This document shows positions 9,056 through 18,131 of a stretch of 64,000 nt of DNA, one piece after another. This DNA is from Wolfiporia cocos (taxonomy: Eukaryota > Basidiomycota > Agaricomycetes > Polyporales > Phaeolaceae), in the NCBI GenBank assembly GCA_029448655.1, contig JACCLO010000016.1:682001-746000 (forward strand). Reading direction: 5' to 3'. The position numbers and the translations under genes were made by a program. Below the pieces are notes generated by a model. The model made no database searches. It worked only from the letters and a program-made list of their open reading frames with translations, and was not told where the DNA came from. The number at the start of each line of letters is the position of its first letter. Position 1 is the first letter of the stretch.

Positions 9056-10151
9056 TGACACAGATGGCTCTGTGGGACTCACCACGCCAGTATCCTTGCG
9101 ATGAACTAAGGCGACGAGGTGAGGTAGAGGTTATCAGACGCTATAGTAGGTGGAAGGTTCTTCTACGGCGTACGCCGAGAAGAATAGAACTAAGGTTATA
9201 GGCCGTCAAGGCCCTACTTATATACACATATTTAACGGGTCATGTGCTACTGTATAGTGCATGCCCGATAAGGAGTGTGGGCTTGGTTGCCATAAGGGCG
9301 ACCAAGTGATACGACTACTCTACAAAGGCCGTGACCCGCCGGTAATGGCCGAGCCAATGGTAAAAGAGAGAGCGTGTGGTCTCATCGTTAGATGGACATG
9401 TGAAGACGGGCGCAGCCCGGGTATAAGGGATGCCGGTTGCCGGATACCGTGAGGTATAATGGCGATTGGCCGGTCATCGTGTGCTGACCAAGGCGGAACG
9501 CCGAGGTCGTAATGCTATTGGGCCAGCAGGCACCGTAGCATGTGATATGTCCGGACCGGAAGGTTACCGGAACATATGGTGGTCTTAGCCGTGAGGCGAG
9601 GACCGGTGTTTTGGGCAACGCCGTGATGGCAGAAGCCCGGGACTTGGAGACCGCCGAGTCCGTGGGATGGCCGAGAAGGCCGAGCCTATAGCGATATTGC
9701 CTTGGTGCTAATATAGTGCTATTTGGCCGTGTTGCCATTATTATGCGAAGGCGTGGCGCGCCTGAGGTGCCATTGTGATCTAGGATCTTATGGCGATGGG
9801 AAGCCGGGAAGGCCGACCCAATAGTACAAGGCCGCGAGGCACTGTTTGTACTTGTGGACATTATTATGCGAGCGTGCCGCGCTCGGCCTATCATTATGAT
9901 CTAGGATCTATGACGTGGCTGGTCTTGCTCTGACGGGCGAGACCTGTATGACGTAGCTGTAACTATGCTATTGGACCGGAAGGTGCCGTAGCGTTATGTA
10001 AGCTAGTCATGTGGTGATAAGCCCAGTTAAGAGCTTGTCGTGGTGGCAGTGGGAGTTAACCCGTAGATAACTGGTAGTTAGACGTATAAATCCCAGGTAA
10101 ATTGCTATAATCGTAGGAAAAATGCTGTAAGTCCCAGATAAATCTGTGACA
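9056..10151 (-). repeat. 3' LTR of N
   Basis: A 1096-bp LTR running TGACACAG...TGTGACA on the plus strand. A minus-strand TATATAAG box at 9217-9224 resembles the E1 LTR box. It is very rich in small GC hairpins, including two in matched context after ATTATTATGC: AGGCG/CGCCT with loop TGGCG (9749-9763) and GAGCG/CGCTC with loop TGCCG (9870-9884). Confidence 0.95.
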
Positions 10152-10188
10152 TTACCCCCGCTTTAGGTTTCATCGTCCCTGATGAAAC
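10152..10188 (-). promoter_or_regulatory. N polypurine tract and pre-PPT hairpin
   Basis: On the minus strand AAAGCGGGGGTAA abuts the LTR. It is preceded by a perfect 8-bp hairpin, GTTTCATC/GATGAAAC (10167-10174 and 10181-10188), with a 6-nt loop, 15 nt from the LTR. Confidence 0.7.
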
Positions 10189-10219
10189 TATTCCTCATTA
10201 TGTACGTCCCAAGAGCGGT

Positions 10220-10435
10220 ATAACGCGTGATGACGAAGTGTCAAATGCCGTTATGGTGCTGCTTCAATTTTGTTAATTGAACAGGGATAAATGGGAGTTT
10301 CAGGACTTGTGGTGGAACCTGACCGTGGAAGACGATTTTATTCCTTATAGTGATTTGTAACGCGTGATAGCAGAGTGCTAAATGCCGTTACTAGCGATTA
10401 TCAACGCGTGATGACCAAAAGGTCAAATGCCGTTG
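10220..10435 (-). repeat. Three covarying hairpins with a conserved internal loop
   Basis: Copies lie at 10220-10254, 10357-10391 and 10402-10435. Each has an outer stem around AACG/CGTT, an identical asymmetric internal loop CGTGAT/AAATGC, and an inner stem. Outer closing pairs are A-T, G-C and C-G. Inner stems are GAC/GTC, AGC/GCT and GACC/GGTC. Loops are gaagt, agagt and aaaa. Pairing is kept while the bases change, as expected for structured RNA. Coordinates and pairing are read directly; the function is unknown. Confidence 0.7.
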
Positions 10436-10497
10436 TTAGGGAAGGATAGTCTTGTTACTAGAGTGTGTTGTCATTGTGCACGCGGATTCTAGAAGGA

Positions 10498-12100
10498 GGG
10501 GCTCTCCTGTTATCGCTGAAGGTGTTCAAGTGCCTTTTCGCGACCTTTGTCGGATTGTTGCTTTTGCTTATGACGTTACTCGTAGTAGAAGGCGATATGG
10601 AAATGTTCCTCATATAGTGCCTTTGAGTCTACTTGTAATCTGTACTCCTAATAGCTTGCCAAGCGTATTGGAGGGTGCATTGTGTCGTTGTACGTGTTTC
10701 GGATAGCATTGTGCGATATTCCTTAGAGTGAGGGCTTCACTGTTAGCTCTGGAGATTTTCTAGTGTCTCTTCGAGCCCTTTGGCGGATATGGTGCTTATG
10801 CGTAGTACCCATTGAGTGTAACATAGCGGTGCTTTTTCGACGTCTATTGCCTAGCGGTGAATGGGATTGCAAGTTCCTTCATTCGCGTGGCGGGTGTCTT
10901 AGGCTTTGTGCTTGTACAGGGGTAATCCTACTTTGTACGACTTATGCGGTTGAACGGTTATTAAAGGACGTCGCCTTATGAACGTTTATGAGGCGTCGCC
11001 TCCCTAGTATCGCAAGTACTAAGCGTGTGACATTTGTCAATGCCCATTTGTTACAGGGGTTGTGTCCCCTAGTTAGATTGCTTCTATGTAGCGATCTCTT
11101 CGGAGTCGTAAGTTCCGGGATGAAGCTGTGCCTTCGTGGTTGTATGCACTTATTTATTAACGAGTAGGCTTCTCGTGTAAAACCCCATAGTATAGGTACT
11201 AATCATTGTGCATTATGTTCATATGCTTATGATTGTATTCCCTAGACTGTAGTGTCGTTGCCGTAGTGAGGCCTTATTGGGTAACCGTGAGAACATACAT
11301 CCTTGTCAGGAGTTGTCTCGTAAAGGTATATCCCGTAAGGGCTGAAGTCACGTGGTGGCGATGACGGTAGTTTCCAATGTGCTTGTATGTCGTTAAAGTC
11401 GTTCTTCGATTAAGTATGACATTGTAAGCGTGGGAACTGGGATGATCGTTGGGGAAGGATATATTTCGCTATTGGATAGATAGCTACTATATTCCTATTA
11501 CAGGGTTGTCGTCCATATACGAATAGGACAGTACGAGCATGAATGAGGGTAATCAGGCCTCTTAGTGCATGTCGTTTGTTGCTTTAATGACCGTAAGGTA
11601 CATTTGTAAGCGTAGGATAGTGGACTTGTTAAGGTCCTAGGTGCGAAATCGGGGTTTCCACCCCCTCTTTCACGTTTGATCTCTCGATCGAACCTATCCA
11701 GATGGTTTTGGTTTTTAAAGAGGTTAAACCGCCTCTATACCCAGATAAGGGTGGGTGGATGTGGGCCTAAGGTATTCTTGTCGTATATCCATATAAGGCT
11801 GTATCCAGTAGTCGCTCGCATATGCGACCAGATTTTTATACTAAGGTTTCCAAGCCCTAGTTTGTCGGAATCGAAGGGTTTTCCAGGCCCATATTCGATG
11901 TAGTGACGAGATGTAATCCTTTCTTGGCGTAAGGATACAGATCCGGATTTATTTATTACGCGTCTCGACGGCGTAGGTTTCCGTAAACCAAGCAAATAAA
12001 TGATAACCGATTGCCAAATCGGCTTGATTGTCCTAATAAGGGGGGCTCCCTTGTTATCTCTGGAAGTTTTCGAGTGCTTCTTCGAGACCTTTTGCGGACG
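10498..12100 (-). repeat. Imperfect 50-60 bp direct repeats inside N
   Basis: Three related segments lie at 10498-10558, 10741-10790 and 12042-12100. Shared words on the plus strand are TGTTATC/TGTTAGC, CTGGA or CTGAA, AGTGC or AGTGT, CTTTTCG or CTTCTTCGAG, and CCTTT followed by GCGGA or TCGGA. They suggest internal duplication in this non-coding element. Confidence 0.5.
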
Positions 12101-12475
12101 ATCGCATTGAATTGCTAAGGTGTATTTTTCGAATTCGGTTATTCTCCCCACAGAGAAAAGTTGAATCGAAGTGAAATCAAAGGTGAGGTAGCGAGCCTCG
12201 TGACGAATTTTGCGAGTGGCGTGCGAAATTGTCGATTTCAATACAGGGGGGGGAACCGGTTGGAAACCGGTGTGGATTCGGCGATTGTGCGAGAATGCCG
12301 AATGAAGTGTGATTCTAGAAGCCTTGCGGCCTCCGCTACACTTCAAGGGAACGCGTATCAATAGCGTGTGTCCCTTGTTTTCCTTTCCTCTAACCCAGAT
12401 TGCAAGATTCAATGAAGTAATCTTGTTGCGATCTGTTTGTACGTGGGTGGCTGGTGGAAACAGCGCTGTACCCAA
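11735..12475 (-). CDS. Hypothetical 246-codon ORF in N interior
   Basis: An open ATG frame on the element's sense strand, starting MGTALFPPATHVQTDR. No recognised domain, no cysteine cluster and no resemblance to Gag or Pol by eye. It overlaps one copy of the internal direct repeat. It may be chance or a remnant of a captured gene, so confidence that it is expressed is low. Confidence 0.25.
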   Translation of the reverse strand: MGTALFPPATHVQTDRNKITSLNLAIWVRGKENKGHTLLIRVPLKCSGGRKASRITLHSAFSHNRRIHTGFQPVPPPVLKSTISHATRKIRHEARYLTFDFTSIQLFSVGRITEFEKYTLAIQCDRPQKVSKKHSKTSRDNKGAPLIRTIKPIWQSVIIYLLGLRKPTPSRRVINKSGSVSLRQERITSRHYIEYGPGKPFDSDKLGLGNLSIKIWSHMRATTGYSLIWIYDKNTLGPHPPTLIWV

Positions 12476-14024
12476 TTATTTATAGACGCTTGTCAGACGT
12501 CTCTTCCCAAACGGATGGTAATTTCCTTGTCAGGAATTCCATTACCGGAAGGGGTGCCCCCGTTCAAAGGTTCTTATGACATGTGACCAAATGACAGATG
12601 CTCAAATAACCCGAATCCCCTTTTCAGGAGCGAAGACCGAAGTCAAACGGGCGCCGACGGATTATGTGAATCCTAATCGACTTGGTACTTTAGGCATTCC
12701 CATAGTAATAATAGTTATAAGCATGTATTTGCCAAGCGTACGCGATCCTACGTCTAAGGGAACAGGTACTAGTATCGTTTTTCGATTGACTAAGTGTACC
12801 CGTAAGACGTAAAGGTTGCTTTCTATGTACATAAGCGACCTTAACCAGGCTAGATAACCTGGGAACCAGCAGGCGACGCAGGATTTCCAGAGGCGAATAC
12901 AAATGCTATTGGACGGTTTCTAAGCTACTTTACAAAGTAAGTAAGCTACTAGGAGCCGCCGCTAAAACTACATATTTATCTACTTTGGACTGGGATACCA
13001 GGGTACCTGAAAGAGAGCTCGTCATCAGCGATCAACGCTGAGTGGTCATGTCTAACACAAGAAGAACGGGGGCATGGTTAGGGGCGCCCTTGTCAGGACG
13101 CCGCGCGGAATTTAGCCGACAGGTGTCTTCATTGAAGCGCGCGACTTCCTTCTAGAAAGAGAGTCGGTGACTGCCAGCGCTTGACAGGCTGGGTCACATG
13201 GTTGGGAATAGGATACACAGCCCATTTCCTCGCGGAGATGAGCTGGAAAGTGGTCGCAGTATTACACCGCGACCGGTCCACGCTTTAGTGGTAAGGCTTG
13301 CCATCTATAGCCACCTGGGTGTCACATCAGGGCTAAAAAACCATCCGTCGATCTAAGATCGCGCATTCACGAGCGCTCCACACATCAAAGATGGTGGGCA
13401 ACGCCGCATGCTTCCGGTGGGGCCCCAACTCGGTTTAACCCAGGCTCGCACGCCGAGCTGCCCGTAGGACTTACGCTATTGGCTACCGCGAGTGACCTCG
13501 GCCGGTTTGACCTTGCGAGTCTCACCGCCTCACCACTTGGATTCCCCAAAGGAGATCCCAAGCGGGCCCCTTACGCCTGGGGGGCGGCTTTGGAAGATTC
13601 CCACACCCAACTAAGGGAATACGCCGAAGCGCATATCCCTATGGGGATCCTACTGGTAGTGTTGGGTCCCTGAACAGGGATTGCCAAGACAGGGGGCTGC
13701 GCGCACACAGGCAGACGGTCCCCTTTTCCCAATAGGCGGGTCTCAACCGCTGACAGCCGCAACCTTGTCAGGAAGCAGCCGTCTCTCCTTAACCCTGGAG
13801 TCCGGGTTCGCAGGACGCATGCTGCTGATTAGGCAAGCAGCGCCCCACTGGGTGGCAGCAGGCCGCTAAGCCCGCCGCCGATGTATCCCATATCCGCAAC
13901 CACGGAGCATACATCCCCTTTGCAGGAGAGTAGCGGCCCCTGCGCTATCTCAGACACCTGTAGGAGGAAAAACCCAGGCGCCACCAGTTAAGGAGGCGCA
14001 GGGGGGTAGGTAGTTCTATTCTTA

Positions 14025-15120
14025 TGACACAGATGGCTCTGTGGGACTCACCACGCCAGTATCCTTGCGATGAACTAAGGCGACGAGGTGAGGTAGAGGT
14101 TATCAGACGCTATAGTAGGTGGAAGGTTCTTCTACGGCGTACGCCGAGAAGAATAGAACTAAGGTTATAGGCCGTCAAGGCCCTACTTATATACACATAT
14201 TTAACGGGTCATGTGCTACTGTATAGTGCATGCCCGATAAGGAGTGTGGGCTTGGTTGCCATAAGGGCGACCAAGTGATACGACTACTCTACAAAGGCCG
14301 TGACCCGCCGGTAATGGCCGAGCCAATGGTAAAAGAGAGAGCGTGTGGTCTCATCGTTAGATGGACATGTGAAGACGGGCGCAGCCCGGGTATAAGGGAT
14401 GCCGGTTGCCGGATACCGTGAGGTATAATGGCGATTGGCCGGTCATCGTGTGCTGACCAAGGCGGAACGCCGAGGTCGTAATGCTATTGGGCCAGCAGGC
14501 ACCGTAGCATGTGATATGTCCGGACCGGAAGGTTACCGGAACATATGGTGGTCTTAGCCGTGAGGCGAGGACCGGTGTTTTGGGCAACGCCGTGATGGCA
14601 GAAGCCCGGGACTTGGAGACCGCCGAGTCCGTGGGATGGCCGAGAAGGCCGAGCCTATAGCGATATTGCCTTGGTGCTAATATAGTGCTATTTGGCCGTG
14701 TTGCCATTATTATGCGAAGGCGTGGCGCGCCTGAGGTGCCATTGTGATCTAGGATCTTATGGCGATGGGAAGCCGGGAAGGCCGACCCAATAGTACAAGG
14801 CCGCGAGGCACTGTTTGTACTTGTGGACATTATTATGCGAGCGTGCCGCGCTCGGCCTATCATTATGATCTAGGATCTATGACGTGGCTGGTCTTGCTCT
14901 GACGGGCGAGACCTGTATGACGTAGCTGTAACTATGCTATTGGACCGGAAGGTGCCGTAGCGTTATGTAAGCTAGTCATGTGGTGATAAGCCCAGTTAAG
15001 AGCTTGTCGTGGTGGCAGTGGGAGTTAACCCGTAGATAACTGGTAGTTAGACGTATAAATCCCAGGTAAATTGCTATAATCGTAGGAAAAATGCTGTAAG
15101 TCCCAGATAAATCTGTGACA
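14025..15120 (-). repeat. 5' LTR of N
   Basis: This is the second 1096-bp LTR of N, with the same sequence as 9056-10151 by eye. It is followed on the plus strand by the target duplicate TATCC (15121-15125) and then by the E1 leader. Confidence 0.95.
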
Positions 15121-15515
15121 TATCCATTGCCTCGTAGTCCCGAGTAGGGTAGTACGGCTCAGGGAGATGCCCGGAAGCTTCTCGACCTATAGAGCACGGC
15201 GCAGGGCCTTCGTCCGTTACATATGTAAGGAGATCCCTTTAACGTCTAATGGGGTAAGACGGCCTACTTATCCGAGGATCGCACGGTCAGGGGTTAACCC
15301 TAGTCGGCATAATGATCCCAGGATGTTTTCGGACTCAGATGGAAGTTCTTGTCAGAACGACCGCCTGCCACTGTAAGCCATGTGGATCGGCTATAGTATT
15401 CCCCCAGAACCCAATACACTGTTTGAATACCGAGACAAAACGACCTAGAAACAGATAGAAATCAAACCGCCCAGAGCCTTGCCAGGCTGGGGGCGTAGAA
15501 AAAGAACTATCAAAG
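15121..15515 (-). other. E1 leader, part next to the 5' LTR
   Basis: A non-coding stretch between the E1 5' LTR and the N insertion point. It contains two perfect hairpins of the CTTGTCAG family: GTTCT/AGAAC (15345-15358) and AGCCT/AGGCT with a TGCC loop (15475-15488). This position, just downstream of the LTR, is where packaging signals usually lie. Confidence 0.7.
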
Positions 15516-16159
15516 TGTAACGAATGACTTACTTGTATGGTCTTGAGGTTAGACGAAGCTAAGAAGACTAAGTAGTTGTTGCTGGTTAGGCAAGAGTGTT
15601 ATCGATGTATAACGAAGTTGATAGTTCTGGGGCAATAGCCGCCAGAGAATGCAAGCTTATATACATTGTGTATAGGACCCCTGGTACTCTAAGTAGGACT
15701 AACGATACAGTAGGGCGTAGGGCACAGGCCGGTAATGGCGGTGCTAACGAAGTGTCCGTAGCTTGTGATATGGGGATCCCAGGCTGAGTCATAGGCCGAT
15801 CGGGATATGTCATTGGTATGACGATGCGTGAGTAAGGCGTCTACGTTGGAAACGTGATGTGGGTCCGGACTCTGCCCAGAGTCTGGAACGGTGATGTCAG
15901 TTATGACGTGGCAGCGCTAAGGGTGCTGGAGATAGTATCATGTGATGAATAGGTAACGTGGTTGAGACATAAGATATGACGTCTAGTGTGGGAATGGTCA
16001 CGTGAGTGATCTACGAGGTTATGGTTCGGTACAGCGGCACGGTAGCTTAAGTATAACTTAGATACAGGATAAGTGCAGATGTCGAAGAACAATTCGGAAT
16101 AAATGCGAAGAAATAGTGAAAAATACAGGGAAAATTAGAGAACAGATAAATCTGTGACA
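15516..16159 (-). repeat. 5' LTR of E1
   Basis: A 644-bp LTR matching 766-1409 with four substitutions and no length difference. It is followed by the target duplicate CCACA (16160-16164). It carries a minus-strand TATA-like box at about 15655-15662. Confidence 0.95.
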
Positions 16160-16164
16160 CCACA

Positions 16165-16507
16165 GGACTTCTGCATTTCAGCCACTGTTGCGCTCAACCA
16201 CAACGTTTCAGCGTAGTTATTGTAGCGTACTAACCTTATGGACTTAATGGTAGCAGTACCAAGGACACTATGACCCCAATTACTAAAACGTAGTATAAAA
16301 ACCCTGCTGTAAATACTGGTCAAGTTCCTCAGCTCAACCTTGTTGAATTACAAGGATCTGATACTTGTTCTCAAAGGCTTGAGCAATTAAGCCTGCAGCT
16401 AGTATATTGACGCTCGACTCTGCTGAGTCCGACGAGTAGTGCACTACTCGATACACTGAGTAACTCGACTTAGTTATTTCAGCTGAACGGATATTTGATC
16501 CGTAACA
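16165..16507 (+). repeat. LTR of element E0, second part
   Basis: This resumes the LTR begun at 574 and ends CCGTAACA at 16507. It contains a TATA box (GTAGTATAAAAA near 16291), a hairpin CCTTGT/ACAAGG (16338-16355), an 18-bp perfect palindrome centred on TGCA near 16442, and the LTR-end hairpin CGGAT-ATTTG-ATCCG (16488-16502). The E2 LTRs have the same features in the same order with changed stems. Confidence 0.85.
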
Positions 16508-16769
16508 ATATTGACCAGTCCACGTTCTCGGCAGATGCCACTCCTCAGTACCAGCACATGGGAACCTGGGCTACCACGTGCCTTCCCCTCAGTACCAGTA
16601 CTTGGGAACCTGGACAGCAAACACCCCAATCACAGACATAGAACCCCGCCATTACCGGCGAACCCCTGATCGACGAGAACCACCGACTTGGGTCTAACCC
16701 ACTACATTGCCATAGACATCCAGTGCTCCCCTAGCCATACCAGTGCTCGCGCTCCGATGCCCTTACTGG

Positions 16770-17000
16770 CCACCACGTAGCACGTAGCTTACCTCAGCAC
16801 TGACACCTTACAGGCCACACCATAACATGTACAAACAGTGTAGAGATATATAATAGCCAGACAGTCTTGAGTGAACCTCAGACTTGTCTTGGCCTTTGCA
16901 GCCTTAGATGCCTCGGACCAGGAAGGCGCCTTTGAGTGAGCCCCCTTCCCCTGGGTGTGTGTCTGAGGTTGTGCTTGTGTCAGAAACTTGATACCAGAGC
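16770..17000 (+). repeat. Copia-like LTR 3' part with primer-binding site
   Basis: 16826-16982 resembles the solo LTR at 28485-28643 (shared CATGTACAAACAG, a TATATA box, TCTTGGCCTTT, TTCCCCTG and the end GTGCTTGTGTCA). The LTR end is followed by GAAACTTGATACCAGAGC, which resembles the initiator-tRNA primer-binding site of Ty1/copia elements (TTGGTATCAGAGC) with changes. No gag or pol follows, so this is a truncated element. The left LTR boundary could not be placed. Confidence 0.55.
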
Positions 17001-17816
17001 AATGGAGAAAGGAAACATGGAATATCACAGGATCATCAATTATGCCCCATGAACGCAATACTAAATAAGACGGCAAGGCCGAGCAAGCACAGCATAGCCC
17101 GCTACCACTGGTGGACGGATGAATTGGCGCATTCAGAATCAAACAGACATGTAATCAATCCGTGGCAGAACGTATGTGCACTTGAACAGATAATTCAAAC
17201 CCATTGAGCAGAGAATATAAGCACTTCAATCATAATCGATAATCAAGTAGCTATGGTAGCCTGTCTATCACAATCAACATTTATTGGAACAACGTCCCTT
17301 TCTGATGTAGTAGTCAGGGCTGAAGCTAAATTATGATTAAAGACCGTAACGAGTGAACGGTCAATCTTGTGAAGGGCGATACAGATGTGTGTTATCACGC
17401 AGATCGGGGGCGGAGGAGATTCACAAAATGCATCTAGTATTGCCGTTGAGATCGCGGCCGCCATATTCATTGCGATGCACAACTAAGCGAGCCGACATAT
17501 ATATCTAAGATCATAGTGAAAATTGACCTCCAGGAGCATGCGGATGGGTCAAGCAGCAATGAACTACAAATGGACTCGGAACATATAGTTGATGAGACGT
17601 AGGGAATTCTAAATGCCGTCTTCCCAAGACAAGCCCATTAAGAGAAGTGCATCATCCCGCAATGATACCAAGGTGAGATATCATTCTTGCTTAAGAATGT
17701 ATCAGCTTTGCAAGTCACGGTTTCACAATGAATGACCTTGATAAGAAAGATCAATTCCACATCCTTATCATGTATTCTGGGAACAATCACAACATGCCTA
17801 CTCATATCCTTTGAAA
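17001..17816. other. No gene recognised
   Basis: Only short open frames in all phases. The first part may be interior of the truncated copia-like element, but no retroviral motif is visible. Confidence 0.5.
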
Positions 17817-18086
17817 TCAGGCCTTGGACACAAATTCGTCGTCCGCCAGTGCATTTGCTGCAGCAGCTTCTCTGGCCTTTTCCTTACTCCTGCCTTGCCC
17901 TCTACCACACTCAACACCGTCGCCTGTAGTACCGTTCACGGTCAGCAATGATTCGAGACCTATAACATCGTACTGACATAGGGCTATGGCGGTCCATATC
18001 TGGTTATGCTTGGGTCCTGCCACAGATTCTTCATAACTGAGCCTGTTATTCCTGCCGCGCTGCTGGAGTAAGTTGTTGAGTCTCAT
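17817..18086 (-). CDS. Small double-stranded RNA-binding domain protein
   Basis: Two exons, 18086-17978 and 17923-17817, joined across a 54-bp intron (GTCAGTAC...TACAG with CTGAC branch site), giving about 71 residues. The peptide is almost entirely one dsRBD: it starts MRLNNLLQQRG, has YEESVAGPKHNQIW in the middle, and ends with GRGQGRSKEKAREAAAANAL, the conserved GxGxSKKxAKxxAAxxAL block that holds the RNA-contacting lysines. The ATG is the first Met after an upstream in-frame stop; an additional 5' exon is possible. Stand-alone dsRBD proteins are known in Agaricomycetes; the specific role is unknown. Confidence 0.7.
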   Translation of the reverse strand: MRLNNLLQQRGRNNRLSYEESVAGPKHNQIWTAIALCQYDVIGLESLLTVNGTTGDGVECGRGQGRSKEKAREAAAANALADDEFVSKA

Positions 18087-18131
18087 GCGTGCTGATTCTA
18101 TGATTCGTAGCCGGTCAGCTCGCTGTGACAC

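Larger units (their letters stand above)
9056..15120 (-). mobile_element. Non-autonomous LTR retrotransposon N (LARD-like), nested in E1
   Basis: A 6065-bp element with two 1096-bp LTRs (9056-10151 and 14025-15120) that look identical in every stretch compared, flanked by target duplication TATCC (9051-9055 and 15121-15125). The 3873-bp interior has no protease, RT or integrase. On the minus strand it begins its LTR with TGTCACAGATTTATCT and has a GGGGGTAA polypurine tract, as E1 does. It could therefore be mobilised by E1-type proteins (inference). Identical LTRs mean that it inserted more recently than E1, which agrees with the nesting order. Confidence 0.93.
1880..15488 (-). repeat. Dispersed CTTGTCAG-core hairpin repeats in E1 and N
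   Basis: The plus-strand 8-mer CTTGTCAG (CTGACAAG in the element RNA) occurs near 1885, 2680, 4027, 4457, 6330, 7741, 7796, 7822, 11302, 12489, 12526, 13089, 13764 and 15348. Variants with a TGCC or TGAC loop occur near 6378, 15478 and 13179. Most sit in an inverted repeat whose arms differ from copy to copy but stay complementary: AAGTCCT/AGGACTT (2675-2692), ACATCT/AGATGT (4023-4038), GGTCT/AGACC (6327-6340), ATCCT/AGGAT (7738-7751), AGTCT/AGACT (7793-7806), GTTCT/AGAAC (15345-15358). Three share a CCCTTGTCAGGA core with different perfect outer arms: GTA/TAC, ATAA/TTAT and GGCG/CGCC. They lie in both coding and non-coding parts. Function unknown. Confidence 0.75.
766..16159 (-). mobile_element. 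Ty3/gypsy LTR retrotransposon E1 (complete, carries nested element N)
   Basis: This is a full-length element on the minus strand, inserted into the E0 LTR. Its boundaries are two 644-bp LTRs (766-1409 and 15516-16159) that differ at only four positions by eye, flanked by the 5-bp target duplication CCACA (761-765 and 16160-16164). In transcription order it has: 5' LTR (15516-16159), leader (15121-15515 joined to 8807-9055, split by element N), ORF1 (8806-7847), gag (7760-5835), pol (from about 5856 to 1495), polypurine tract and 3' LTR. Without N it is about 9.3 kb. Protein domains place it in the chromodomain-bearing Metaviridae. The near-identical LTRs and open frames suggest a recent and possibly active insertion. 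Confidence 0.95.

Noticed and set aside
9388..9894. 168-codon frame present in both N LTRs
   Set aside because: Duplicate only because the LTRs are identical; it is antisense/sense LTR sequence rich in small palindromes, with no protein features.
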